64,000 bases of DNA from Stratiolaelaps scimitus (Eukaryota; Arthropoda; Arachnida; Mesostigmata; Laelapidae): positions 21,638,001 through 21,702,000 of the forward strand of contig JABWDB010000004.1 in NCBI GenBank assembly GCA_019614645.1. The letters run 5' to 3'. Each line of letters starts with the position of its first letter. Positions within the stretch are counted from its first letter, which is position 1. The translations under genes were made by a program, and so were the position numbers. Positions 1-11,389 of this stretch are shown piece by piece. Under the pieces are notes generated by a model. It had not been told where the DNA came from, did no database searches, and saw nothing but the letters and a program-made list of their open reading frames with translations.

Positions 1-609
1 TCCGTGAGATTTTGCCATCGGTCATATTCAATAATTGTGTTCCTCTTCGCCGACAGCTGTACCAAGCGAAGACAATAGTACGCGCGGAGACGATTGTTTC
101 CGCCCTTATTTCCCTAGGCGTTGGTTCTGCGTATTTTTTTATGTAAGCATTTGTACACCTGCTATGCGTGCAACTACTGCATTATACTCTTGAAATACTT
201 ATGAGACCTTTTATCATACGTTACGCGGTGACCGAATAATCCCTGCTGACTGCTCACCGTTTGTTACCGGAGCCAGCAATCATCTAGCCATGATACACAT
301 ACATACATTCGGTAGAGATCAGTGTGCTGTATGAACTTCGATTGTTAGGAACTTCATTGCGGAGGGCATTCACACATATACACTGCCTATATATATATAT
401 ATATATATTTCTCTCTCTCTGTGTCTAACATCGAGATGTATTTCAACGATTCTCGTAGTCGCCTGTCCCGTGGATTCTCACATTCAAACTCCTATATCAT
501 GAGGATACCAGGCATCAATCTCCCTATGGAAATCAGTGCTGCCCTTGCGCGTCATATTATTCCCAGATATTGTTACCTCAGTGAAAGCTGAGCCGTCGCC
601 GAGATGAAT
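1..609. other. Non-coding left edge
   Basis: No open frame with protein-like content was found. The only distinct feature is a dinucleotide tract at about 388-423 that passes from (AT)n into (CT)n and then GT. The stretch is otherwise of mixed composition. Confidence 0.6.
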
Positions 610-1090
610 GAGGCTGGGATACCTCTTGGCCGCTTTCGAACTCATTTGTTTGTAGCAATCAATCGGCAGGGCAGTAGTAGAGTGTCTTTAGGTTTAATCC
701 CTATTTCGCTCGAAGCCGATAATTTGGCGATTCTCGCCCACTTGTGAAGTTCGTCCATGATGACCTGTGCGTTAGCAAGACCATTGGGTCTCGCTATCTC
801 CCTGAAGACCTGTCTTCTTGGACATCAGCGACCCGTAGCTGGCCATTGTAGATGAGGCAGCGGTTCCCTTGGCTGCTTTGATTGAGGCTACCGGCGTTTT
901 TCACGCGACCGGCTGACTTATCCACAACTCGAACGCATTGTAGACGAGTCCGCCGAGGCGACCTCAGTTTTTCGGAGCGCACTCTTCACATGAATGGCTT
1001 TGCTGTCGTGCTTCTGGAAGAGAACAAGTTCACAGACAGAGTAATTCCACGGATGACTCGGATTAGTTACCGCCATCTGAGTAACTAACT
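610..1090 (-). pseudogene. Protein-like remnant, frame-broken, unidentified
   Basis: On the minus strand three successive stretches read like protein but lie in different frames. The first runs from about 1084 to 926 and includes the peptide VCELVLFQKHDSKAI. The second runs from about 980 to 794 and includes VVDKSAGRVKNAGSL. The third runs from about 810 to 640 and includes QVIMDELHKWARI and IGIKPKDTLLLP. Each frame is closed by stops, so as it stands this is not one gene. It could be a decayed transposable-element ORF, since it lies 0.8 kb from the 3' end of a LINE, or exons of an unrecognised gene whose introns I could not place. I do not recognise the family. The protein-like quality is my judgement and not a similarity result. 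Confidence 0.22.
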
Positions 1091-1911
1091 ATTGCTTTGA
1101 TCGGACCAGCTAGCTAGCGTGGGGCTGATCGATCATCGGCGCCGCCGTGCAATTCAGGGGACTGTTGAGCAGTTTGAGGTAGTCAGTCTTTGACATATTA
1201 TAGATTACAAGGAAGCTTCGACAATGCAAATGAGGAATGTCTCTAATGAAGAGTGAATATTTACATCTATCCAGCGGTTGGTGTGACGGGAGATGGCACG
1301 CAACGTACAATTTGAATATGGCGCTCGTTGTGATTTGTATCTATTTGTGAAAGCGACCGAAGCGTTTGTTTATTGCTAGCTGCGTAACAGGCAAGCGAAC
1401 TTCATAAATTGTACAATACTTTTTTCACTAACTTTCGACTAATGTATCAACGTATACCATTTAGTCAATAAGCGATATGCTCGACGCGCGAGAAACACAA
1501 TGCGCTTCGTGAGACACGCATACGAATACGCGCGACATTGTGTGACGATATCTCGTCCGAATACCTGAATTTCTCGTCTGAACATGTTTCCGTTCATGTT
1601 TGAACATGTTTCCTGAACAGTTACGTACAGCATCCGAGAGCCACGTTCGTGCAGTGACCATCGGTCTACTGCATCGTTAAGCTAAAGCCGAATTCGCTCT
1701 TACTTAACAACAATAGAGTCATGATCGTTTAATTAAAGATCATGGCTATTCTATCAAGGAGCCTGTTTCACGAAAGGCTATTCATAATGCGTTTTACAAC
1801 AGTACCAGTACAATTAAACGCATTGATTAATTATTATAGTACTTGATTAGTTAATTTGATCTTGATTTAATTTTAATTACTTAAAAGTCTTGATTCGCGT
1901 TTACTTAGAAT
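1091..1911. other. AT-rich spacer left of LINE
   Basis: Nothing coding was recognised. The right half (about 1720-1911) is strongly AT-rich, with several TTAATTAA-like words, and leads into the 3' tail of the retrotransposon. Confidence 0.5.
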
Positions 1912-2026
1912 TTATTTATTTTCATTTCATTTCATTTCATTAGTGGTTTATTTTCGGAACTGCAGTTTCACAATGCTTAAGTTCTCGCAAAAAAAAAAAT
2001 TTGAATAAAAGGTGTATATACAACAA

Positions 2027-2120
2027 GGTCAGAATAATCTGACTTATAAAACGGTCAGGACAATCTGACTTACAACGTGGTCAGGATAGTCTGAGACATA
2101 TCGTAACCAGGATCTGAAAT
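2027..2120 (-). repeat. 26-bp tandem repeat, about 3.5 units, in LINE 3' UTR
   Basis: Units start at 2027, 2053 and 2079, each opening with GGTCAG and containing a TCTGA core; a partial unit follows at 2105. The period is exactly 26. The repeat lies between the end of the C-terminal domain and the 3' tail of the LINE. The decayed second copy at 23.7 kb does not show it clearly. Confidence 0.85.
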
Positions 2121-2145
2121 ATACAATTGTAATTATATTCACATT

Positions 2146-3476
2146 TTAAACCCTCCCCGCAAGGAACTTTTTTGCCTCACTTGCAAACTTTTTAGCTGAA
2201 GTGAGGGAACGAAGCTCACGAGGGAGCGAGCCCCAGACGACCGGTAGACGGTAAGCCAGAGCTTGGCGGCTGGACTCTTTGACAGTAAATGGCACCTCAA
2301 AGGTGGTTGGGCGACGGGTCGAACGCTTCCTCACCATCGTGATAGGGAAGGAAATGTCGGCTGGTATCTTACCACTGCATGTTTTGAATGCAAGGAGAGC
2401 AGTCTGAAAGGTGCATATGTCCTTGAGGCAAAGCAGGTCAAACTGTTGAAACACATCGGCAACAGAGTCCCTACGACGGCGGCCGAACACAGCTCTCAGA
2501 GCATCATTCTGAATGACCCCGGCGAAGCGTGTCTCTGAAGCCGCCACCCCAGATTGTGATACCGTAGCATAGCAATGGAATAAGGAGCATTTTGTAGATT
2601 AGAAGTAGCCCAGCGACGGGCACCCCAACTTCCCTAAGACGGCGAAGTGATGCGATAACAGCATAACATTTTGGGGCAAGTCCAGTCAAGTGGTCGTGCC
2701 ACCTCAGACTGTCCTGGATCGTCAGGCCTAAACACTTGACGTTGCGTGACGTGGGGACCGATAAGCCACGCAGTTGCACAGACTGGATCTGGATTGACCT
2801 CTGCGGTGCTCGAAAGAGAGTGATACCAGTTTTACTTGCATTTATAGCAAGCCCAAACCTCTCAAAAAGGCGCATGACCTCTTCAACTTTTAACATCGAT
2901 AGTTCAATATCCGCCTGGATCGTCGAGGGGGTTATCCGGAATAGGAGCGATGTATCATCAGCATAGGCTATAGTCCTACAGAAGTTGCCAGATGAAATCT
3001 TCATTAAGATAAAATTGATTAGGATGATAAACATGTACGGCCCTAGAATTGAGCCTTGGGGTGTCCCTATGTCAACTACCCTCCAGGTAGACTCCACTTT
3101 GCCGACTTTCACCCTCTGTCTTCTCTCCAAGAGGTACGACCGGAACCAAGCGACAACATCCTAAATGTTCCAACATCTGAAGAAAAAACGAGTGGTGTAC
3201 GCAATTGAAAGCGGCAGAGACGTCAAGGAAGACACCCAGACATAATTGATTGTTCTCGATGGCGTCCGTGATCTCCTGCCAAAGATGAGCCAGGGCTAGT
3301 TCTGTGGAGCGTGACCTGCGGAAGCCGAACTGGCATGCCGAGAAAAAGCTTATGGAAGCGAGGTGATCCGCCAGCCTAGACAAGACTATCTTTTCCAGAA
3401 CTTTGGACAGATAGTCGACAAGCGAAATCGGCCGATAATTTGAAGGCAGCCTGCGATCGCCCTTATTTGATGACAT
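2146..3476 (-). pseudogene. LINE reverse transcriptase and C-terminal domain, frameshifted
   Basis: Three overlapping open frames together give one reverse transcriptase. Frame 1 (3476-3072) has the SNYRPISLVDYLSKVLEK block, FGFRRSRST and palm motif A (FLDVSAAFN), in which the usual KAFD has become AAFN. Frame 2 (about 3130-2504) has motif B (GTPQGSILGP), the catalytic box AYADDTSLLF and the thumb region. Frame 3 (about 2547-2146) has the C-terminal domain with LLAFKTC and LPRELRSLTSAKKF. The joins at about 3140 and 2530 need frameshifts, so the copy is inactive. The first catalytic Asp of motif A and the YADD pair remain. Confidence 0.9.
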
Positions 3477-4692
3477 TGATGACGTGAGCCAGTGGCAATG
3501 CTAGGGTTGACGCAGCCAACCTAATCAGCTTATTTGGCACACCCACTGCCCCGACACTCCAGGATGCTTTCGTTGAAGTCAACGCCCTCTGAACCTCTGG
3601 AACGTCAACCCCGGGAAGTTCAAATTTGGGTTCTAAAGCTTGCAAAATCGATTGCAGTTCGGGCCGAATGTCCTCGTCCAGGTGGAGAGCGGAGACCGTT
3701 CTCGAGCCGACAGTCGCAAAGTGATGATTTAACTCATCAGCAATGGCTTGTGGAGAGGAAAGCGGGCCTGCACTGCTCTCGAGAGAATCCGGGAGTTCCA
3801 CCCTACCACAGCCTCTGCCACAAGAGCTATTGATGAAGTTCCATAGCTGCCCGCTCTTGCCCCGTAGATGAAGAAACTGGTTCTCATAAAACGAGGTCCT
3901 CGCGAGCCTGAGTTCTCGCATATATCTGAGTCGACTACGGCAGTAGGTCGTCCTAGACTCTTGGGAAGGTGTTTTCAGATGCCAGCGGTACAGTTTGTTG
4001 ACATTCTGCCTGAGGCGGCGAAGCGAAGCCGAGAAACGAAACTTCTTTTGTTTTCGAGGCGCGTCAGACACAAAAGTTGTGAAGGACTCCTCATACACCT
4101 TATGGAGTATGCTGCTGAAAGCTTCAAAACTGGCATCAGCATCGTTTGCATCGACAACCTTGAGCCATGATAAGCGCGACATGCGATCCAAGAAGTTTGA
4201 GACTTCCTCGGGGCTGTGTTTCCTGACCAAATTTGGAGTGACGGATTCTCTTGGACAATGAGAGCGTCTACCTGCAAACGAGAGCAACACTGGATAATGG
4301 TCAGAAAAGAGAGGAGTGCACCAGACCACAGGTGAGATCACCAGAAACTCATCACAGTTGCCAACGGCAATATGATCGAGGCAAGTGCCAGAAGCGGGCC
4401 GCGTTACCTTATCGATGACATGGCGAAGGCCTCTAGAGGTAAAAAACAGCGAATAATTCTCACTGAGTGAACTAACCAGTAAGTTTACATTCGAGTCTCC
4501 CATAACTATGCACGGCAAGGATCCTCCTGCAGGAAGAATATCGTCTAACAAGTTAAGTAGAGTATCCCTGTGTGCGAAATGACTGGAATAGAAACCAATG
4601 AGGTAACCCTCAAATCCAGATTTCCTAATGTGCACCCGAATGACCTGAACGTTGCCGTTGCGTATGTCTCCGTTATGAAAAGTACAACACAA
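3463..4692 (-). pseudogene. LINE endonuclease domain (C-terminal part) and linker
   Basis: One open frame of about 410 codons begins inside the endonuclease domain and carries its C-terminal motifs: a GDSN segment (about 4490-4500), TCLDHIAV (about 4360-4380) and SDHYPVLLSF (about 4270-4300). In this family the SDH motif supplies the catalytic histidine, and the GDxN aspartate and asparagine help bind metal and phosphate. The N-terminal catalytic Asn and Glu are absent because the element is 5'-truncated. The linker to the reverse transcriptase ends at about 3463, where the frame closes. Some 20 residues that related elements have between LAHVIN and the RPIS block appear to be deleted. Confidence 0.88.
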
Positions 4693-4693
4693 C

Positions 4694-4713
4694 ATATATA
4701 TATATATATATAT
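4694..4713. repeat. (AT)n microsatellite at LINE 5' truncation point
   Basis: About ten AT units directly abut the truncated 5' end of the LINE. Confidence 0.9.
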
Positions 4714-7700
4714 GAGCCAAGAGAGTTGAGAGTCCTGTTAAGATAGCGCCTTCTGACAGGATCTTCATTCCTAAAAAATATTAATAGTAGTATAAGAAAA
4801 AGTATCTCAGCAGGCTTAGAAACGAACTCGCACGAGTTGGCTTGGTTAGTCGCGTTGTCCACCAGTGGATTAAAATAAACTCCTAAATTGAAAAGGTGGA
4901 TACTATAAGGCAAGCATGGAATAAGTATACAAATGAGATTCATATTTTCATTTTAGTTGACGAATGTGTGTGCGCAAACATCGGTAAAAATAGTTGCAAG
5001 TAGCTGGAATTGAAAGTTTGTTTGTCAGAGCGTCCACAGTTCACCGGGTTTACCTTTCCGTCAGCCGGTTACTAAGTAGAATCATTATTGACCCACAAAC
5101 ATTTGATAGTCTAAAGGTGCATACATCAAGAATATAATATTTTGACGATATATAGAAGTATGTTAAAGATTTGCAGGTGAAGATTAATGTTCAAGGAGAT
5201 ACAGACGAGTCTTGTCGCGAATAGTGTGCAAATGACAAATTTAGTCATATATGAATAGCGGTGATATTTTGTCAAGAACCTACTATTATAGATGTTTGTC
5301 TCACACTTGAGCATTGGAGTACTGTTTTCAGTGAGGCCATCCAACTCGTACCGTTAGGAGTAGCCAGCTGAGTACGGGCATACACGTGAACTCTATATAA
5401 ATCTAACGACGACACAGGAGCTTAATTTCCGACTAAGCTACTTTACGAACTACCAAAATCGAATAACTTATGCGCAATCATTTCAATTTCTAACCAACAT
5501 CGATTTTGGCGAATAGACGATCGAACATTATCCGAGCTGATTGCAAAACATAAAATCTCCTCCAAAAAAAAAACAAAACAAAAAACCTACTTAATTTTCG
5601 GGCAACATTGCTCAAAAACGATGATAGACCAAATCGAGATGTTGCTAATTGACAACAAAACCGCAGGCCTCATCTGGTCTCGCCGACAGCGATGATGAGC
5701 CTTCATTAGTGGCGCAGATCATGCAGTACCTGTATCACAGTAGTGATCTTCACAGGCTTTCTAGGGCTATGAATACGTCTCCTTCGATTTGCATTGGCCT
5801 CTGTGTCCCTCTCTCTCTGATCTGAAGACAATTCTTGCAGACGAGGGCTGCGAAGACCACCTATTGGTCTTGACTCTCTTCGATTTCGGTTGTGTCTTCT
5901 TCAAAGGTCGGCTGCCGCATCTCCACGAAGTACACTCAAAGCGCAGTGCCGCTATTGTTTTTGCGACTCCGCTTCCGATGCTGTTATCACTTGACTCTCC
6001 GTTGTTTCGCTGTGCTGTCTCTGGGTGTCCGTCCGTCTACCTACGTACCTATCCTAGATCCTGTCTACCTGTTTTGTTGCACTGCAGCACCTTAATGAGC
6101 GTCCTTGATGTGGCTGCGCCCTCGCTGACGCGCAGGTTTGTTCACTATTCAGTAGTTCGATGCGAGGCCTCGCCGTATAATGCAGGGTAGGCCAGTGATA
6201 ACGAAGGCACACCTACTCAGAATAGCTAACGAGCCTTGATCAGCGTCGGGTGCCTATTAGTACAATGGAAAAAAAAGTGTCTAGATCTCAAGGGAGGCGT
6301 TCCCTAGCCGCTTGCTCCAGTAGGCGGCGACGGCTGCGGTGCATGATGCTGTAGCGGTAACCCTTTACCACCTCGAACGTGAAACGATCAGGACTAGCAG
6401 GCGGGTTTCGAAAGCGAAGAGGCCGAATCAAAGTTGAAACAAACGGCGGCATCGCTGAACACTGATACCGTTCCTATCGCAGACAATGTTCCCGCTTAAT
6501 ACGATGGGCGGATGGAGGGGCGGCCTTGTGGTGCGTTCGTTACAAAAGCAACACCAGCAAGAAATTCGAACAATAGGTACCCGAGCGCCGTAGGCTCCAG
6601 TAAAGGACACAACAATGAAAAGCACTTGAAATTCAATTTCGGTGCTGCGCACCTCCATATAACAACAACGTCCCGTAATAGGCGCCGATCATCTGATGAA
6701 TACTGAGTGGGTGGCCTATTTCTGTGATAGTGCCAAACAGAAAAAAAAAACTCACCCATAAGAGCACCAAAGGCAAATGCGCCTTCTGGACAGATAAATA
6801 ATATAGGCCCATTGCTATATTCGATTGTGTTAAGATCAGGTTCGAAGACGGTATTAGATGGGAACTACAACGCGTCACTTTTGCTACCTGTTAGTTGGTA
6901 AAGCGATTTCCAAAATAGACAAAGCCGCGTTGTTTTATTTTTTTTAAAATAGACAAATAGACTGACCAGAAGATACGTGACTATATATGATACTATGTCA
7001 ACAGTGTCAGCCGAGAAACATCATGGTCGAAGCGCATGACAGGAGGTTGCTCCGACGGCCGCAAAAGCTGGATTATACCCGAAAAAGGCTTGCATACTTT
7101 GTATCTGGTGGGGATTGGAATTGAATCATCCATTATGATCTACCGCTATGAGCTGCTGCTTCAAGAGAAAACTGCAACCTGCCTCTAAAACACTGACTGT
7201 GCCCGCAGTTCGGTGGTTCCCAAGGCCTGTCTTGGCAGATAAGAGCATCCAGGTCAGTGTCATGAACAAGACCCCAATTTCAGTTGGCTGCAATCACGTT
7301 GAATCATCTATGGGAGTTAGAACTGCTCGGTCTCATCAATGCGGATTTTTTTCTTGCGTCGTACCGACACGATCTCCCATCACGTTGATCTTGCTTGTCA
7401 TAAGTCATTTCGTATTGAATCACGCCTTCATAGGGAGCTCCAGTCATTATATCCAACTTTCCAACTCGCCTTCTAATTTTCTAGTTATTTTCCGACGGTT
7501 CGTGCCCTTACAGTGAGGGGTAATCCTTCTATACAAAAGGCCTATTCTGCTGAGAGTTTCCCTTCACATGGCCTTACGAAGGCCATGCCTATCTCTATTC
7601 TTTCTCTCCTAACTTATTTTCGGCGTCTATCCTCATAGCCATCAACTAGTCCTAGTACAGTTCAACTAGACCGGGTGGTCCTGCTCTGCGGTTGGCCCGC

Positions 7701-7739
7701 CCCAGCCGAGGCGACAGCGACAGCCACACATCGGCTGTT

Positions 7740-8033
7740 ATGTTATTATTATTACCACTCGCAGTTGTCGCGGTGGCTCTAGTGGCAGTCGAAGAAGGAA
7801 TTGATTTCAAATATTGTGATAACACCAGCGGCGCTGGTGCGGCCCACGACAGGCGGGCAGACACCCCACGGAGTCAGCCAGGTCCAGTCCGATTGGACCT
7901 AAGTGCTCGTGAGCACCAACTAGCGCCAGAGATTTGTGAGGAGGATCCGGAGCACCCCAGAACATTCGGATCGAATACTCAGGCTCTCGGAGAGAGAGAG
8001 AGAGAGAGAGAGCGACAGATAGTACACCCATGA
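7740..8033 (+). other. Small open frame with signal-peptide-like start (speculative)
   Basis: An ATG at 7740 opens a 97-codon frame that starts with a hydrophobic run (MLLLLPLAVVAVALVAVEE) resembling a secretion signal, followed by a polar region. The last residues are encoded by the (GA)n microsatellite (GERERERERQ). There is no recognised domain and no sign of splicing. Leu/Val runs also arise by chance from TTA and GTG repeats, so this may be noise. Confidence 0.12.
7989..8012. repeat. (GA)n microsatellite
   Basis: A run of about twelve GA units with an intact core. Confidence 0.9.
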
Positions 8034-8642
8034 CGGGTGATGCCATCAAGTATGTTTAAGAGCTATTGGATTTGACGATGACGATTAATATTAAGATACG
8101 CACACGAATAAATATGGCAGCCGGGGGGTGCCGATGAGTCCCCCGGGCGTTGCTGGAGAGAAGACTATTCTGTGGACGCCTGTCGTTAGCATTTAGCCAG
8201 GCGCTAACGCAGGAACTGGTCCCGAATGATCAGACAGAACGAAGACGAGAGAGAGAGACGACTAAGATCAGACTGAAAATTATCCCTGATCGGTTATTTT
8301 CGCGAATTTTGCCAACAGTTGTCGGGCCCAAGCAAGAAGTGCCTGCCCCGCCACACACACACGCACGCACGCAGGCACGAATTCGAGTATTAGATTCCTC
8401 AATGTCGAATTCTCAATTCCTCACCCAACCTCTCTCGTTTAAGAGAATTTGCTTCGCGAATACCAACACCTACTCGTAAATGCAATATATGCTACATTCT
8501 GATGTGCGACCAGCATCACCACGTAGACACACACAGCAAAATGAAACGATTGACAACCGTGAACCTCCGGAGGCCGGATGCCTACGCAGGGCAGTTCGCT
8601 CGGTCGCTCTGGCTCAATGATTGTTCATTGGCGATATGACCA

Positions 8643-8664
8643 GAGACAGAGAGAGAGAGAGAGA
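8643..8664. repeat. (GA)n microsatellite
   Basis: About ten GA units with one interruption at the left side. Confidence 0.85.
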
Positions 8665-8774
8665 TAACGGGTCATGATAATATGAATAAAAATGCATTTC
8701 ACGCATTAACAGCGAGAGAATTTCCTAGCATTAGCCTATACGACGAGCTGTCACTTCACGACAGAGTATGAACC

Positions 8775-8819
8775 TAGATTTTCGGACTGACTCACGGGCC
8801 AACATTTAACGTCCACGGT
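8775..8819 (-). mobile_element. SINE-like 3' fragment, 45 bp, with 14-bp target-site duplication
   Basis: The perfect 14-mer ACAGAGTATGAACC occurs at 8761-8774 and again at 8820-8833. The 45 bp between the two copies match, on the minus strand, the 3' body of the SINE-like family seen at 14.9, 24.7 and 41.3 kb (core CGTGGACGTTAAATGTTGGC, then GTCAG and a short A-rich end). The copy is therefore a 5'-truncated insertion whose target duplication is still intact, which suggests fairly recent retroposition. Confidence 0.85.
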
Positions 8820-9008
8820 ACAGAGTATGAACCGTTGGAAGGTAAAGGCAAACATTCAAAGTGGGCGCCAGCGCAGCGGACGAATATGATCAGCGGGACG
8901 GATATCAGGAAATATTTTGTTGTAGATTCTTTACGTGGGGCAGTCGAATCGTGTACACATACATGTGTTTTGACTGTACTCGTTCCCCGGAATTCCGCAT
9001 TATGCTAT

Positions 9009-9092
9009 CCATTAGCGTCAGCGTGGTGGCTTCGACGGCTAAGTCTCTGGCGGTGAAGAGCTAGTGACCGCAGGTTCGAGAACCCACTGGGT
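9009..9092 (+). repeat. tRNA-like segment, possible SINE head or pseudo-tRNA
   Basis: An A-box-like TGGCTTCGACGG near 9027 and a B-box-like GGTTCGAGAACCC near 9073 are spaced as in a tRNA gene. I could not fold a convincing acceptor stem. It may be a pseudo-tRNA or the head of a tRNA-derived repeat. Confidence 0.3.
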
Positions 9093-11329
9093 GATGAGGA
9101 CATATAAGGGAACTTAAACTGCATTGTAAAATTGCAGTTCATTTATTAAGACACTAAACCTTTACTCTTCACCTATCGCATATATGGGGAACATACATAT
9201 TGAAGGCAATTAAGATGACCTTCATAGATGCTTAATAGTATTACCGTTTGAAGTAAACCCGTCCAGTACATAGTAACTTTGCGGAGGGCGTGCAGCTTGA
9301 GTTAGCTGCGTTGGATCAAAAGCGTAACGAAAAACGGTGTCATAGACGTGTGAAATTGTATACTTCTATCAATTGGCACACATACCTGTACAAACACCCC
9401 AACCTGTTTTTGGGCCCCGCTGTGGCCAATTTATATATATATATATCTATATATATATATCTGTGTTAAATAGGCCTTCGAAATTTTGTCCACAACAAAA
9501 TCTAGTCGGGTGCACTTGCCTTCCTGATATATAGATCCGAGTTAATCCTCCGACCAACATATAGTTTTCTAAGCTTGATAAATTGTTGCAGCTGTTATAT
9601 AAAAAAAAATTACTTACGTCACTCCAACATGGCCACCACTATTTCACCTTACACCGAAGACGCGAGCAACAATTGGCATGACATAGTCAAATTTAATGTA
9701 TTCCGACCGTCCATGAAAAAAATGTTTTGGACCCATCTTGTCGAACAGCTCGAGCACTATCTAGCCTTTTGCCTATAGTACCCAATTTTCTCTCAGCACT
9801 AACGAGAACATCCATCACCGAGTTGTCTTTAGCCTGATAACTTTAGCTTCGTCCGCCTCAGAGCTGCGGCTGGAATAACAGAGTGGTCCCGTTATCGGCC
9901 TTTTCCAGGCCGGACAGTTCTCTTGCCTCTCTTCGTCGATCTATCCCAATCATAGGCCTAGCGTAGATGACTACGCCTTAGTCTTCAAAAGTTCGACAGA
10001 TAGCGCGTCTCCCAAGTGTGCGGTAGGTCGCAGCTCCTCACGAGCCTGCCATCATGGTTGCCCAGCCCGGGCTGGGTCCACCCCATGACTAGTTCCTCTA
10101 GTTAGCGGCACAATCTCTTCGTGGTGTCTATACCACCCGTGAAGCACCCGACGGGCGGACGGCGGGCGTCTCTCACCCAACTGGGTGCTCTTCACAGTGC
10201 CTGTCCTCATTCGGCCCCATGAAAACCGACCAATTCGCCATTCATACTATACCCGCTACCTGTACCACAATGACTATTGCTGTCTCCATTGTGTGGTCAT
10301 CTGGGAGTACCGGTCGGCCCGCCGGAGTTCGACCGCTGTCGCATTTGTGAGACATTATATGCGTACGAAGCGCCAGGAAGGCTTTTGCTGATCGAACCAC
10401 TTGGCGCTGGGGTGGCGGACTCACATTATTGTGTGTCTGCATGTGCCTGTATAGGTACAATACAACACATGCATGTATGTATATCTCCGCCTATATATAT
10501 ATATCGCCAAAACCCTCTGGTAAATACATATGCGCCCATGTCTCTCTGCCTGTGTGATCACGGCTGCAGTCGCTGTCCATCCCAACTTTGAAGTCCTCAA
10601 CGATCCCATTCTGCTCTTTTGTGTGTTGCTTGTTGATCTCGTTTTGCAAACATGTCGCTAGCTCGGCCTTCTTTTGCAACCTCTCCTATATAGCTCCACC
10701 CCCCAAAGCCCTTGTGCAAGTCCGGCGGATAGCTTGCTCAACGCTTGTGGACGAATATTGACGACGCGATCGCCGATCGACTGTTTCGCCGGGGGGATGC
10801 GGCCCCGAACGGGCACCCTACGTGGGCTAAGAATGCAGACGCCGACCCCAAAGCCGACAATTCGTGCTTACTGCTCCCGTGGACTGCTTGGGAACACCAG
10901 CAGCATGGAGAAGTGCTATATCTCGAATGTTCTACGGAGCATTCAGCAATGAGGACCGTGTCCCTTCGGCCGGTGTCGGCGGCGGACAGTCTTCGGGTGC
11001 ACGAAGATACGTCACGAGACAGGAGCGGATAGAGACGAAGGTGAACGAGAGATCCTATCTCGAATTTCAGTAATTACGTTCGTTTGTCCCCGCTGTTCGT
11101 CATCATACATCGGGGGATGGGGTGGTCGAGGCGGGCGGGGGTTGCTGTCAGTGTCACAGCAGCGGGTCAACAATGAGTCGACAAGGGATGAGTCGAACGA
11201 ACAGGCGCAAGCTGCTCTTGTCGAGAAGCACAGAACAACAAGAATGGGCTACGAATCACGGATGCTCGTGCCATTATATGAACACCATTAGCTGAAGCGG
11301 TGACGACCACCAGAAGATGTCGCAGCCTA

Positions 11330-11389
11330 ATATATATATATATATATATATATATAACTCGAGAATACTATATATATATATATATATAT
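11330..11389. repeat. Two (AT)n arms around a short CTCGAG-containing spacer
   Basis: AT runs at 11330-11356 and 11368-11389 flank a spacer of about 11 bp with a CTCGAG palindrome. As a single strand the tract could fold into a long AT hairpin. Confidence 0.8.

Larger units (their letters stand above)
1912..4692 (-). mobile_element. Non-LTR retrotransposon (CR1/L2-like LINE), 5'-truncated and frameshifted
   Basis: The element reads on the minus strand. From 5' to 3' it has the C-terminal part of an exonuclease-endonuclease-phosphatase (AP-like) endonuclease, a reverse transcriptase with the box YADD (about 2955-2970), a C-terminal domain ending near 2146, and a 3' UTR with a 26-bp tandem repeat. 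The tail is of the TGAAA type (about 1918-1945), followed by AT-rich DNA. A short tandem tail in place of plain poly-A is typical of CR1/L2-group LINEs. The 5' end stops abruptly at an (AT)n tract, so the endonuclease N-terminus is missing, as expected from incomplete target-primed reverse transcription. At least three frame breaks (about 3475, 3140 and 2530) make it non-autonomous. No convincing target-site duplication was found. Assignment to a clade within CR1/L2/Jockey is inference. Confidence 0.93.
4714..8760. other. Gene-poor spacer, no recognised gene
   Basis: No exon with known homology was seen. There are A-rich runs near 5560-5590 and a (GA)n tract at 7989-8012. The longest frames are a 133-codon frame on the plus strand (5789-6190) and a 122-codon frame (7148-7516), with no recognisable motif and lengths expected by chance. 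The separate small frame at 7740-8033 is noted below. Confidence 0.5.

Noticed and set aside
5789..6190. 133-codon plus-strand frame
   Set aside because: No motif, no splice sites of note, chance length.
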